Made by a program: the position numbers and the translations under genes
NCBI RefSeq assembly: GCF_019145495.1
Contig: NZ_JAHSTU010000008.1
Location: 278,718-342,717 of the forward strand
Length of the DNA: 64,000 nt
Source of the DNA: Pseudomonas azerbaijanoccidentalis
Lineage (GTDB): Bacteria; Pseudomonadota; Gammaproteobacteria; Pseudomonadales; Pseudomonadaceae
Reading direction: 5' to 3'
Shown: piece by piece, positions 44,705 to 53,891 of the stretch
How the letters are laid out: the number at the start of each line of letters is the position of its first letter
Position numbering within the stretch: the stretch's first letter is position 1
Notes under the pieces: model-generated
What the model saw: only the letters and a program-made list of their open reading frames with translations
Databases searched by the model: none
Told to the model about the DNA's origin: nothing

Positions 44705-45028
44705 TCACTTGTCTTTGGGGAAGACAGTGCCGAGGTTGCGCCAGTTGTCGTTGGACGCCTGGGCATCCTTGTTCCAGTCCGGGTAGGTGCTCATCATGTC
44801 GGGCACCTGGGCCGGCCACCAGCACGGGTCGGAGCAACCGTAGAGGTCGGCTTCCATCGGCTGGCACAACGACGACACACCGCCAAACGCATCAATTTCC
44901 CAGCCTGGGTCAGTGGTTGAAGCACAGCCCGCCACCGAGCTCATCGCCACCACTTCTTCAATGCGGTTCTCGTCCGCGGCCTGATCCAGCTTCAACGCTT
45001 TGTTATTGATTGCCTTGAGATGTTTCAT
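44705..45028 (-). CDS. qhpC: Quinohemoprotein amine dehydrogenase gamma subunit precursor (CTQ carrier)
   Basis: The 107-residue precursor has a 28-residue leader (MKHLKAINNKALKLDQAADE...) and a 79-residue mature chain. Counted from the mature start MSSVAGC, the known P. putida crosslink residues are all in place. Thioether pairs are Cys7-Glu16, Cys27-Asp33 and Cys41-Asp49, and the cofactor pair is Cys37-Trp43. It is the substrate of the radical-SAM enzyme next door, of the protease and hydroxylase in the other operon, and then of export. Start ATG at 45028, one base after the qhpD stop; the longer frame lies inside qhpD. Confidence 0.96.
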   Translation of the reverse strand: MKHLKAINNKALKLDQAADENRIEEVVAMSSVAGCASTTDPGWEIDAFGGVSSLCQPMEADLYGCSDPCWWPAQVPDMMSTYPDWNKDAQASNDNWRNLGTVFPKDK

Positions 45029-45029
45029 A

Positions 45030-46460
45030 TCAGTGAGCCTTGCGCGGAGTGATGTAGCTGCTGATGAACGCAGGGTTGTGAGCCATGATCCGGGTGTAGA
45101 CCTCGATGCCGAAGTCGACCCAGTCACGCATCAGTTCGCAGTAGTGATAAGTCGGGTGCGTCGGGTCGCCGTAACGGGCGTAGCTCTCGTGATAGCAACC
45201 ACCGGAGCACAGGTTGCGGATCTGGCAGTCCTCGCAACCGGTGTTGGTCCGGTCCAGGCGCTGGGACAGGAAGTCGTTCAACTCCACCTGCTTCACGCCG
45301 CTGTGGACGTTGCCGAAGGTCGGCAAACTCGAACCGGTGAAGCGGTGGCACAGGTTCAGCTCGCCCTTGTGATCCACCGCCAGCATCTTCAAACCCGCGC
45401 CGCATGGCAGGGCTTTCTTGTGGCCTTCATGGATGTCGGTGATGAGCTGGTGCAGGTTGGAGAAACCGATGTTGCGGTGCTCCAGCGCCGCTTCCAGATA
45501 ACGACGACCGAGGGCCTTCATGTTGGCGAATACCTGCACCAGTTCATCGCTGGAGAGGTTGAAGCTGCTGATGTCACCAGAGGTCACCGGGGCGAAGCCG
45601 ACTTCGGCAAAACCCAGTTCATTGAACAGGTGATCCCAGATGGTTTCGACGTCGGTCACGCCGGTGGTCAGGGTCACCCGCGCACCGACCGGACGGCTGT
45701 TGTAGCGCGACAGCAGCATCTCGGCCTTGCGCCGCACCACGTCATACGTGCCCTGTCCGCCCACAGTGATGCGGTTGCGGTCGTGCACGGTTTTCGGCCC
45801 GTCGATACTCACTGACAGACCGAAGCGATGGGCGTTGAGGTAGTCCACGGTTTCTTCAGTGAGCAGCGTGGCGTTGGTGGTCATGACGAACTCGACGAAC
45901 TTGCCCGCCTCGGCAAAGCGCTTCTCGCAGTAGTCGACCATGTACTCGATCAGCTTGCGGTTGCTCAGCGGTTCGCCGCCGAAGAACACCACGGTGAATC
46001 GCTCTTCATCCGGGGATTCGCGCAGCAGCATTTCCACCGAAGCGATGGCCGTTTCCACGTCCATTTTCTTGCCGGCGGAAGGCTTGTCGAGGTCTTCCTT
46101 GTAGCAGTAGGTGCAACTCAGGTTGCAGCCGGTGTTGACGTTCAAAACCACGGTGTTGATCGCGGTGCGCTCGACGCGTTTGGTCGCGATGTCCGGGGTC
46201 AGCGGCGAGCCGTCGCTGACCAGTTCCAGGGCCATCAACTCGCGCAGCGTCTCAGTGATTTCCTCGCCGTTGAAACGCGCGGCCAGGCGCTGGATCAGGT
46301 CGTCCGAAGAACAACCCGGACCGCGCAAGGTATCGATGATGGTCCCGGTCAGTTCATCGCTGGCGAACAGCGAACTGCTGGGGATGTGGAACAGCATGCG
46401 GTCGGCATCGACGTGCACTTCGTGCAGGTTGCGTTCGACCAGATTCAAGATAGCGCCCAT
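45030..46460 (-). CDS. qhpD: Radical-SAM/SPASM peptide crosslinking enzyme
   Basis: The 476-residue enzyme has a RiPP-recognition-like N-terminal region (residues 1-95). The radical-SAM motif CNLSCTYC supplies Cys112, Cys116 and Cys119. A SPASM region follows with cysteines in LPCGAGLK, LNLCHRF and CEDCQIRNLCSGGCYHESY for auxiliary [4Fe-4S] clusters. QhpD installs the three Cys-to-Asp/Glu thioether bonds in the gamma subunit. ATG at 46460 follows a perfect AGGAGG; a frame extension upstream is not supported. It adjoins qhpC, its substrate gene. Confidence 0.96.
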   Translation of the reverse strand: MGAILNLVERNLHEVHVDADRMLFHIPSSSLFASDELTGTIIDTLRGPGCSSDDLIQRLAARFNGEEITETLRELMALELVSDGSPLTPDIATKRVERTAINTVVLNVNTGCNLSCTYCYKEDLDKPSAGKKMDVETAIASVEMLLRESPDEERFTVVFFGGEPLSNRKLIEYMVDYCEKRFAEAGKFVEFVMTTNATLLTEETVDYLNAHRFGLSVSIDGPKTVHDRNRITVGGQGTYDVVRRKAEMLLSRYNSRPVGARVTLTTGVTDVETIWDHLFNELGFAEVGFAPVTSGDISSFNLSSDELVQVFANMKALGRRYLEAALEHRNIGFSNLHQLITDIHEGHKKALPCGAGLKMLAVDHKGELNLCHRFTGSSLPTFGNVHSGVKQVELNDFLSQRLDRTNTGCEDCQIRNLCSGGCYHESYARYGDPTHPTYHYCELMRDWVDFGIEVYTRIMAHNPAFISSYITPRKAH

Positions 46461-46541
46461 TGCAAACCTCCTGTGCAGGCCCCGCTTGGCGGAGCTTGCG
46501 GTCATTCCGAAAAGTGTCTGAAGCCAGTGCTGTCAGCCAAC

Positions 46542-48122
46542 TCATGGAATGGGTGGATTGTTCCAGCGTTGCACGGTCACGATCATGTGGCCTTCGCCGG
46601 TCAGGGATTTCCCTGCGTCGTCGACGGCGGCGATCACCTTGAGGTTGCCGGCATTGTTGGTGGACATTTTGCGCGCCGGATTCGGCCCGGCATCGCCCGG
46701 GGTGAACACGCCCGTGTCGGCGTGCATGGTGCCGGCAAACTTGACGTCTTCGTCTTCCTTGGCGCGTTCGTCGAAGGCCTCGACCTTCCACTGCGCCGGG
46801 AACACGCCAATGCGATACGGCTTGCCGTCAGCGCCCTTGCCCCAGGCTTCCGCATCGAAACGGCCCTGGACTTTCGGCGTCGAACCACCGCCCTCGCCGA
46901 TCCGCGCCACCGAGAATTCCGGTACCACTTTGACCGAAGCGATCTTGCTGTACACCGACAGGCTCGGGCCTTTCAGCGTGCCGACTGTGACGGCGCGCAA
47001 GCCCGGTTGGGCATTGGCGGCGGCCTTGAGTTTGACTTTGATCTGCTCTGGACTCTGCGAGACGACTTCGACCACTTCCACGCCTTTGCCGAAGTTCGGT
47101 TTGCCGCTCAGGCCGCTGCCGATCAACGTCACTTCGGTTTCGCTGCCGGCCTTCACATAACCCGGCTGAACCGCCAGCAAGCGCTGGGAGCCCTGTTTGG
47201 CGGCGACGAAATCCAGGCCGCGCTCATCGTGCTCGGCCTCGAACATCCGGCCTTGCATGGCGTTGCCCTGGGCAGCGAACACCTGGCGCATGGTCACGCC
47301 GTCGATGGTGACGTTGCCGCGCCATTCGTAGCCGGTGTAGAGGATTGCACTGCCATCGCCATTAAACGGCGTACCGTCGGCGTATTGGCCTTTGACGCTG
47401 ACCTTGAAAGTGTCACTGCCGTCGGCGGTCACGCTCATCACACCGGCCAGTTCGCCCTTGCCGGGCAAGTGCCCGCTGAAGCTCCAGTCGCCCACCAGCG
47501 CCTCGCTTTTCGGCGCGCTGCTCTGCCATTTTTTCCAGGCCGGATTGTCCAGCGGATAACGCTTGGCCAGTAACGGCACCATTTCTTTGCGGGCCAGATC
47601 GAACCAGTCGCGGTCGCGGGACAGCGCCTGGTACTCCAACGACGGCCATTGGCCGAGGTGGAAGTTCACCAGTCGTTCCCATTCCTGGGCCGGACGCCGT
47701 TGCAGCGCAACCCGCGCACCGGAGTGGCAGCGGCCGCACATCTGGCTGGTCTGGTCGTCGAACTGCTCGACGGTATTGAGCCGGCGCTCCATGGCATACC
47801 GCACGCCATCGGTTTCGCTCGGCGCCAGACCCTGAGTGTCGGCCAGGTATTTGACCAGCGTCCGGCGGTCTTCATCGCTGATCTGCAAACCGTGCATGGT
47901 CTGCATCCGGGCGATGCTCATCAGCCAACCTTCCGGCGTCTTGCGCTGGTGGCTGATGCGGCTCAGGGCGTTATCGGCTTCGGGGGTGTGACAGCCCTGA
48001 CAGGTTTCCTTGAGGATGGTCTGGGCGTCGCGGGCTGCCAGGCTGTAAGGCGAATGCAGGGCCACGCAAGCGGCCACGGCCAACAGGCCGGCGCTCATGC
48101 CTGATCGGAGTCTTCTCTTCAT
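46542..48122 (-). CDS. qhpA: Quinohemoprotein amine dehydrogenase alpha subunit (diheme)
   Basis: The 526-residue exported protein has a signal peptide (about 30 residues, ending near LAARDA). Two heme-c sites, CQGCH (near residue 43) and CGRCH (near 130), form the cytochrome domain, and three beta-rich domains follow. Its hemes take electrons from the tryptophylquinone in the gamma subunit and pass them to a periplasmic acceptor. It is the first gene of the leftward structural operon. ATG at 48122 is preferred; GAGG lies 11 bases upstream. Confidence 0.94.
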   Translation of the reverse strand: MKRRLRSGMSAGLLAVAACVALHSPYSLAARDAQTILKETCQGCHTPEADNALSRISHQRKTPEGWLMSIARMQTMHGLQISDEDRRTLVKYLADTQGLAPSETDGVRYAMERRLNTVEQFDDQTSQMCGRCHSGARVALQRRPAQEWERLVNFHLGQWPSLEYQALSRDRDWFDLARKEMVPLLAKRYPLDNPAWKKWQSSAPKSEALVGDWSFSGHLPGKGELAGVMSVTADGSDTFKVSVKGQYADGTPFNGDGSAILYTGYEWRGNVTIDGVTMRQVFAAQGNAMQGRMFEAEHDERGLDFVAAKQGSQRLLAVQPGYVKAGSETEVTLIGSGLSGKPNFGKGVEVVEVVSQSPEQIKVKLKAAANAQPGLRAVTVGTLKGPSLSVYSKIASVKVVPEFSVARIGEGGGSTPKVQGRFDAEAWGKGADGKPYRIGVFPAQWKVEAFDERAKEDEDVKFAGTMHADTGVFTPGDAGPNPARKMSTNNAGNLKVIAAVDDAGKSLTGEGHMIVTVQRWNNPPIP

Positions 48123-48235
48123 CAACGTCGAACCTCGCACGGTGCTTTCTTATTTTTGTGGCTTATCGTTTTTTTGGTTTCTGCCGTCGGCGGCGAGCCG
48201 CTGACGGAGGCAAGAGAAACGTCTGCGATGAGCAA

Positions 48236-48251
48236 TACACGGAGCGTGCCA
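48236..48251 (-). promoter_or_regulatory. Sigma-54-like promoter for qhpA
   Basis: On the minus strand TGGCACG-N4-GTGTA has a perfect -24 box and correct spacing, but GT replaces the usual GC in the -12 box. The predicted start near 48225 leaves a leader of about 100 bases before qhpA. Confidence 0.5.
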
Positions 48252-48379
48252 GCTTATGAATATCTAGTTGAATCAATGATTTGCCTGAAAAACTCTGGGT
48301 TTGGCCGATGACTGGATCTGCGTTCCTCGTTTAATTTCGCGACACCTGTTGCAACCTGAGACAAGCATAGGATCAAGAT

Positions 48380-48461
48380 CAAAGGATCGCAGCCTTCGGC
48401 AACTCCTACAGGTGAACAGTGATTTTCGCGTAGGAGCTGCCGAAGGCTGCGATCTTTTGAT
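48380..48461. repeat. REPIN, family A, in the qhp control region
   Basis: Inverted arms (about 48380-48412 and 48430-48461) lie between divergent promoters, not after a gene. Confidence 0.9.
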
Positions 48462-48468
48462 CTTTGCT

Positions 48469-48483
48469 GTCGCAATTTGCGAC
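48469..48483. promoter_or_regulatory. Candidate enhancer site of the sigma-54 activator
   Basis: GTCGCAA-T-TTGCGAC is a perfect 15-base inverted repeat placed where an upstream activator site would be for the promoter at 48560. Binding by the AcoR-like protein is inference. Confidence 0.45.
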
Positions 48484-48559
48484 GCTCACTTGTTTCTCTG
48501 CCACGGGCAAATAGCTCAAAAGGCCCATCCGATCGGGGTTTCAATCAAATAAACACAAC

Positions 48560-48574
48560 TGGCACAACCGTTGC
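48560..48574 (+). promoter_or_regulatory. Sigma-54 promoter of the aldehyde dehydrogenase gene
   Basis: TGGCAC-N5-TTGC matches the RpoN core consensus exactly, 38 bases before the ATG at 48612. A sigma-54 activator is encoded in the same cluster. Confidence 0.85.
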
Positions 48575-48611
48575 GAAAGACCTCGCCACACGAACAAGAC
48601 GAGGTTTCAAC

Positions 48612-50102
48612 ATGTCGCTTCCAAACCTGCTCCCGGCCACTTCGGCCTTCATCCAGCGCGCACCGCGCATGCTCATCGGCGGCGAATGGGTCGAGGCCGC
48701 CGACGGCCAGACCATGCCGCTGCACAACCCGGCCACCGGTGAAGTGCTGTGCGTAGTGCCACGGGCCACGCCAGACGATGTCGACCGTGCCGTACTCGCC
48801 GCCCGCCAGGCGTTTGATGATTCAGCCTGGACCCGCACCCGCCCCCGGGAGCGGCAGAACCTGTTGTGGAAACTTGCCGACCTGATGCAACGCGATGCGG
48901 AGCTACTGGCGCAACTGGAATGCCTGAACAACGGCAAAAGCGCCGTCGTCGCCCAGGTGATGGACGTGCAACTGTCCATCGATTTCCTGCGCTACATGGC
49001 CGGTTGGGCAACCAAGATTGAAGGCTCGACGGTCGATGTGTCGGCGCCGCTGATGCCCCACGATCAATTCCACAGTTTCATCCGCCGCGAAGCCGTGGGC
49101 GTGGTCGGCGCCATCGTTGCCTGGAATTTCCCGCTGCTGCTCGCCTGCTGGAAACTCGGCCCGGCACTGGCCACCGGTTGCACCGTGGTGCTCAAACCCG
49201 CCGACGAAACCCCGCTGACCGCTCTGAAACTCGCTGAACTGGTACTGGAAGCCGGCTACCCCGAAGGCGTGTTTAACGTGGTCACCGGCACCGGCATCAC
49301 CGCCGGTTCGGCCCTGATCCACAACCCGCTGGTGGACAAGCTGACCTTCACCGGCTCCACGGCCGTGGGCAAGCAGATCGGCAAGATCGCCATGGATTCC
49401 ATGACCCGGGTCACCCTGGAACTGGGCGGCAAATCACCCACCATCGTCATGGCTGACGCCGACCTGAAAACCGCCGCTGCCGGTGCCGCCAGCGCGATTT
49501 TCTTCAACCAGGGCCAGGTCTGCTGCGCAGGTTCCAGGCTGTATGTGCAGCGCAAGCATTTCGACAATGTGGTCGCCGACATCGCCGGTATCGCCAATGC
49601 CATGAAGCTCGGCAACGGCCTGGACCCGAGTGTCGAAATGGGGCCGCTGATTTCGGCGCGTCAACAAGAGCGCGTCTACGGCTACATCGAAAAGGGTCGC
49701 GAAAGCGGCGCGACCATTGCTTGCGGCGGCGAGCAGTTCGGCCCGGGTTTTTTCGTCAAGCCGACGGTGATTGTCGACGTCGATCAAAAGCATTCGCTGG
49801 TGCAGGAAGAAATCTTCGGCCCGGTGCTGGTGGCGATTCCGTTCGATGACGAAGCCGATGCGCTGCGCATGGCCAATGACAGTCCCTATGGTTTGGGCGC
49901 GAGTATCTGGTCGAATGATCTGGCGGCGGTGCACCGGATGATTCCGCGCATCAAGTCAGGATCGGTGTGGGTCAACTGCCACAGCGCCCTGGACCCGGCG
50001 CTGCCGTTTGGCGGCTACAAAATGTCCGGGGTTGGCCGTGAGATGGGCTATGCGGCGATTGAGCATTACACCGAGTTGAAGTCGGTGTTGATCAAGCTGT
50101 AA
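48612..50102 (+). CDS. Phenylacetaldehyde dehydrogenase-like aldehyde dehydrogenase
   Basis: The 496-residue enzyme has IVAWNFPLLLACWKLGPALATG, the catalytic glutamate in LELGGKSP (near residue 268) and the nucleophilic cysteine in NQGQVCCAGSR (near 302). It resembles FeaB/PadA-type phenylacetaldehyde dehydrogenases. It should oxidise the aldehyde released by the amine dehydrogenase to the acid in the cytoplasm. GAGG precedes the ATG at 48612. The perfect sigma-54 promoter upstream ties it to the cluster's activator. Confidence 0.92.
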   Translation: MSLPNLLPATSAFIQRAPRMLIGGEWVEAADGQTMPLHNPATGEVLCVVPRATPDDVDRAVLAARQAFDDSAWTRTRPRERQNLLWKLADLMQRDAELLAQLECLNNGKSAVVAQVMDVQLSIDFLRYMAGWATKIEGSTVDVSAPLMPHDQFHSFIRREAVGVVGAIVAWNFPLLLACWKLGPALATGCTVVLKPADETPLTALKLAELVLEAGYPEGVFNVVTGTGITAGSALIHNPLVDKLTFTGSTAVGKQIGKIAMDSMTRVTLELGGKSPTIVMADADLKTAAAGAASAIFFNQGQVCCAGSRLYVQRKHFDNVVADIAGIANAMKLGNGLDPSVEMGPLISARQQERVYGYIEKGRESGATIACGGEQFGPGFFVKPTVIVDVDQKHSLVQEEIFGPVLVAIPFDDEADALRMANDSPYGLGASIWSNDLAAVHRMIPRIKSGSVWVNCHSALDPALPFGGYKMSGVGREMGYAAIEHYTELKSVLIKL

Positions 50103-50121
50103 TCGCGGCGTTTTTCGGTCC

Positions 50122-50192
50122 GTCATCGCTAGCAGGCTAGCTCCCACAGGGGAATGCATTCCAATGTGGGAGCTAGCCTGCTAGCGATGACG
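50122..50192. repeat. REPIN, family B, between convergent genes
   Basis: Arms ATCGCTAGCAGGCTAGCTCC and GGAGCTAGCCTGCTAGCGAT with a short loop follow the aldehyde dehydrogenase gene. Confidence 0.93.
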
Positions 50193-50213
50193 GCAGCCCA
50201 ATCAACCCGAGTT

Positions 50214-51509
50214 TCAGGGTTTGTAGCCCTGCCCCAACAACCAACTCCTGACCATCCTTCCTTGTTCAACCGTCAACCCGGTCAACACCTGTTCAGCCGG
50301 TTCATTGCGCAACCGCCGCACCAACACCGCCACCTCAACCCCTTGCACATGCCAGATCCCCAGCGGCTGATCCACCGTGATCACCACCTCGGCCTCGTCG
50401 ACAAATCCATCACGCAACACCGGCGCCCGCTCAATTCTCAACGCATTGAAATCCGCCTCGGCATGCGCCACCTCGGCATCCGGCCAGTTCCACCGTGCCT
50501 GCCAGAAGGGTTGATCAAGCCAACGCTGTTCATCGGCATAAAAGTCCCGGCCGATGCGGGCGAAGCGCAAAAACAATTGCTCCACTCGTTGCTGATGAAA
50601 ACGCTGGGCCAACGCCGCGCGCTCAGGTTTGCGCAGCAAGGTGTTGATCACCGTCGGCGCCTGCAACGCGGACGATAAGGATTGAAAGATCCCGTTGCCC
50701 GACAGCGGGTCCACCGCCATGGCGGCATCGCCGACCCGAATCCAGTTTTCGCCACACACCTGCGGGCTCAGAATCGCCGTGCTGCTGCGGGCGTGCAGTT
50801 GTAAATCAACCTCGGGGTCATCACCGAAAAATGCCCGGGCCACCGCCGACTCCTGACGCCGCTGGCGACAGTACTCCAGCAATTGCGCCTTGCCCGGCAA
50901 TCCTGCGCTGGCCACGTCCACCGTCCATTGCCAGTAACACTGACCGTCGGCCCGGCGTGCCATCCACGCCCAGCCGTCCGCCAGGCTTTCCACGGCACTG
51001 GCTGTATGACCCGGCGCGCCTTGCCAGCGATTGAGCAGGCTGACCGTCTCCGGCCCGCGCAGGCCTTTGCCGAGGGCTGGCGCCTGGCGCCCACGGGCCT
51101 CGACCAAAAAGTCTGCGGTCAGCACCTCATGCCCTTCGATCTGCACTTGATGTCCTGAGGTCGACAACTGCACGGCAAGCACCCGGCCTTCGATCAACAC
51201 CACCCCCGCCGCACGCAAATCCTCGCGCAGGCCGCGATCAAAGGACGGTCGATCCAGCAAATATTCGATGTTTTGTGCGTGCTGCTGGCCATTCCAGTTC
51301 ACCTGACGTTGAGAGGGCAACGTCGCATCCGCCAACGCCTGATGCAGGCCCGCAGCGCGCAAAGCCTCCAGCACCCGAATGGAAACGCCTTCCAGCGCCG
51401 CAAACCGGCGCCATTCACTGACCAGCGTAACGGCATAACCCAGTCGCCGCAGCCCCAAGGCCACCGCTGCGCCCGCCGGTCCGGCGCCCAGCACCACAAC
51501 CATCGTCAT
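50214..51509 (-). CDS. qhpG: FAD-dependent monooxygenase QhpG (CTQ tryptophan hydroxylase)
   Basis: The 431-residue flavoprotein has the FAD dinucleotide motif VLGAGPAGAAVALGL at residues 6-20 and the second FAD motif WIRVGDAAMAVDPLSGNGI near 265, as in tryptophan halogenase-like monooxygenases. QhpG dihydroxylates the gamma-subunit tryptophan during cofactor formation. Its ATG overlaps the qhpE stop (ATGA). It is last of the leftward regulator-qhpF-qhpE-qhpG unit. Confidence 0.9.
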   Translation of the reverse strand: MTMVVVLGAGPAGAAVALGLRRLGYAVTLVSEWRRFAALEGVSIRVLEALRAAGLHQALADATLPSQRQVNWNGQQHAQNIEYLLDRPSFDRGLREDLRAAGVVLIEGRVLAVQLSTSGHQVQIEGHEVLTADFLVEARGRQAPALGKGLRGPETVSLLNRWQGAPGHTASAVESLADGWAWMARRADGQCYWQWTVDVASAGLPGKAQLLEYCRQRRQESAVARAFFGDDPEVDLQLHARSSTAILSPQVCGENWIRVGDAAMAVDPLSGNGIFQSLSSALQAPTVINTLLRKPERAALAQRFHQQRVEQLFLRFARIGRDFYADEQRWLDQPFWQARWNWPDAEVAHAEADFNALRIERAPVLRDGFVDEAEVVITVDQPLGIWHVQGVEVAVLVRRLRNEPAEQVLTGLTVEQGRMVRSWLLGQGYKP

Positions 51510-52183
51510 GGCGCGAACCGCCGTTCAGGGCCGCGATAACGTGCGTTGTGTCGCAGCCATTCGATGACTTGTTCGTTACTCGCCTCAGGGTGTTCCACCA
51601 GGAAACCGGCGATGTGCCCGCTCAACGCCGCACAACCAAGACTGGCCCCCGATTGCCCCGGATAAGTGCCGTGCACACACGCGGCGAAATCCGCCTGTGC
51701 GCTGTTGAGCCACGACCACTCGAGTTCGGCGCACCGCGCGTCGCCGGTGACCCGCAGCACCTGTGGATAATTCGCCGGATACACGCCCTCGCCCTGGGCC
51801 GGGCTCGACGCACAGAGCAAAACCCCACGCGCCACCGCCGCCGCACAGGCCGCACGCAACAGGCTGCGATCCTGACGCAGACCGAGGCTCAGGTTGATCA
51901 AGCGCACATCCTGCGCCACCAGCCAGTCGATGGCCGTGGCGATCTGCAACGCGCTGGTGACCCCGCGCTGATCAAACACCTGTGCCACGCAAAACAGCGC
52001 CGAGGGTGCACGCCGGTCGATGGCTTCGATCACCGCGCTGCCGTGGCCCAGTGGATCGTCGCGCAAGTCGCTTTGGGCGAGCCCGTCTTCCACCAGGGAA
52101 AACCTGCGCCCTGCCACAACCTGTACCCGTTGCGCCGCCGAGTGTCCGCTGTCCACCACACCGATAAGCAACTCAGACTTCAT
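51506..52183 (-). CDS. qhpE: Subtilisin-like leader peptidase QhpE
   Basis: The 225-residue serine protease is compact and lacks a signal peptide. It shows the catalytic triad of family S8: Asp in GVVDSGHS (residue ~10), His in PLGHGSAV (~45) and Ser in QSGASLGCAAL (~180). QhpE removes the 28-residue leader from the crosslinked gamma subunit in the cytoplasm. The ATG at 52183 overlaps the end of qhpF by 11 bases. Confidence 0.9.
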   Translation of the reverse strand: MKSELLIGVVDSGHSAAQRVQVVAGRRFSLVEDGLAQSDLRDDPLGHGSAVIEAIDRRAPSALFCVAQVFDQRGVTSALQIATAIDWLVAQDVRLINLSLGLRQDRSLLRAACAAAVARGVLLCASSPAQGEGVYPANYPQVLRVTGDARCAELEWSWLNSAQADFAACVHGTYPGQSGASLGCAALSGHIAGFLVEHPEASNEQVIEWLRHNARYRGPERRFAP

Positions 52184-53891
52184 GCAGCACCGTTTTCGAC
52201 ACCAGTACACCGTCGATCAATTCAAAGCGCAAATCGGCATCGGCCAAGGTCGAGGGACGATGGCTGATGAGAATGCGGGTGCGCCCGGCAAACAGGCAGT
52301 CGATGGCTTCGATCACTTCGCGCTCGGTGGTTTCATCCACCGCCGAGGTGGCTTCGTCGAGCACCAGGATCAAAGGGTCCTGCAACAGCGCGCGGGCAAT
52401 GGCGATGCGTTGTTTCTGCCCGCCGGACAACTGCTGGCCGCGCTCGCCCAATGGACTGTCCAGACCTTCAGGCAAGGACGCGATCAGGCTGTCGAGTTGC
52501 GCCAACCGCGCCACTTCGGCAATCGCTTCACGGGTGGCATCGGGCACTGCATAAGCCAGGTTGTCGGCCAGGCTGCCGCGAAACAGCACGATGTCCTGAC
52601 TGACCACCGCAATGCGCCGACGCAACTGGAACAGGTCCAGTTCACGCACATCCACTTCGCCCAACAGCACGCGGCCAGACTGCGGATCATGGTGGCGTTG
52701 CAGCAAATCGATCAGCGTCGATTTACCCACGCCGGAGCCGCCGCTGAGGGCGACTTTCAAGCCGTAGGGAATCCGCGCCTCGATACCGCGCAAGGTGCTG
52801 GGCCGACCGGGATGGGTGAAGTGCACATCCTCGAAACGCAGCTCGCCAGAGGTCGGCATCGGCTTCGGCGTTTGCGGTGTCAGCACGGTCGGCTCTTCGC
52901 CACGCAACTCCATCACCCGACCGAGGCTGACGGTCATGCGTTGAACCGCCACGTACAGTCCGAGCAGGCTCTGCACCGGCCCCACGGCCATACCCAGATA
53001 AGTGGAAAACGCGATCAATGCACCCAGTTGCCAGGTGCCCTGCACCACCCAATATCCGCCGATCAAAAACGCACAGGCCCGGGACAACGAAGTCAGCGTA
53101 CCCGGCACGGCCTGGGTGAAAAACTCGGTGATTTGCAGGCGCAGCAATTGGCTCATGTAGCCCTGCCCCAGCGATTCCAGACGTCGTGCTTCGCGCTGCT
53201 GCTGACCCGCCGACTGGATGAATTTCATCACCGGCAGCGTCTCGACCATGAACGACGACATGTCCGCCGAACGCTCACGCAGTTGCCGCACATCGCGCTC
53301 GACCTTGCGCCGCATCCAGCGTAGCCAGAGCACGTCGAGCGGGATCAGCACCAGCGCCAACAGCGACAGTTTCCACGACAAGGTCAGCAGCATCGCCACG
53401 GCCACCACCAGACCGATCACGCTGGACACCGCCGAAAACAAAGAGTCCACGGCAAAGCGCTGAATCTCCGCCACGTCGCCATCGAGACGCGACATCAGGT
53501 CGCCGATGCGACGCTGGCCATAGAAGCTCGGCGACAGGGTCTGCAAGTGCCGATACAAATCATCACGCAGGGCAAACAGCATGCGCCCGGACAACCGCGT
53601 GTGCAGGTAGCGGTTGATCCCCGACAGCGCCGTGCCCAGTAACCCGGCGACGATCATCAACCCGGCGATCAGCACCAGCATCGGGAAGTTGCGCGCCAGC
53701 AAACCATCGTCGATCAGCAGTTTGGTCAGCCATGGCTGCACCAGCACCAGCGCCGAAGCGCACACCGACAACCCCAGCAGCCCGGCAATCGCCAACCGAT
53801 GCGGTCGCACAAAGCTGTAGAGCCAACGCAACGCCGCTTGCAGGGTCTCGGGGTTCTGGCTGTCGATCAGCCGAACGATCAGGCGCTGCAT
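52173..53891 (-). CDS. qhpF: ABC transporter QhpF (fused TMD-NBD), gamma-subunit exporter
   Basis: The 572-residue half-transporter has six TM helices (about 25-310) and an ATPase domain with Walker A GGSGVGKST (near 375), signature LSGGQKQR and Walker B ILVLDEATSAVDE. QhpF is thought to move the processed gamma subunit to the periplasm, since that subunit has no Sec signal. The ATG at 53891 overlaps the regulator's stop by one base (TGATG). No peptidase C39 domain is present, in keeping with a separate protease (QhpE). Confidence 0.9.
   Translation of the reverse strand: MQRLIVRLIDSQNPETLQAALRWLYSFVRPHRLAIAGLLGLSVCASALVLVQPWLTKLLIDDGLLARNFPMLVLIAGLMIVAGLLGTALSGINRYLHTRLSGRMLFALRDDLYRHLQTLSPSFYGQRRIGDLMSRLDGDVAEIQRFAVDSLFSAVSSVIGLVVAVAMLLTLSWKLSLLALVLIPLDVLWLRWMRRKVERDVRQLRERSADMSSFMVETLPVMKFIQSAGQQQREARRLESLGQGYMSQLLRLQITEFFTQAVPGTLTSLSRACAFLIGGYWVVQGTWQLGALIAFSTYLGMAVGPVQSLLGLYVAVQRMTVSLGRVMELRGEEPTVLTPQTPKPMPTSGELRFEDVHFTHPGRPSTLRGIEARIPYGLKVALSGGSGVGKSTLIDLLQRHHDPQSGRVLLGEVDVRELDLFQLRRRIAVVSQDIVLFRGSLADNLAYAVPDATREAIAEVARLAQLDSLIASLPEGLDSPLGERGQQLSGGQKQRIAIARALLQDPLILVLDEATSAVDETTEREVIEAIDCLFAGRTRILISHRPSTLADADLRFELIDGVLVSKTVLHEV

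Larger units (their letters stand above)
48123..48611. other. Divergent control region qhpA / aldehyde dehydrogenase
   Basis: This 489-base region separates the two divergent amine-oxidation units. It holds a sigma-54-like promoter facing each way (48236-48251 and 48560-48574), a REPIN (48380-48461), and the inverted repeat GTCGCAA-T-TTGCGAC (48469-48483), about 77 bases before the rightward -24 box. No gene is evident. Confidence 0.75.

Noticed and set aside
45828..47573. 581-codon plus-strand open frame across qhpD and qhpA
   Set aside because: It spans two genuine minus-strand genes with radical-SAM and heme motifs.
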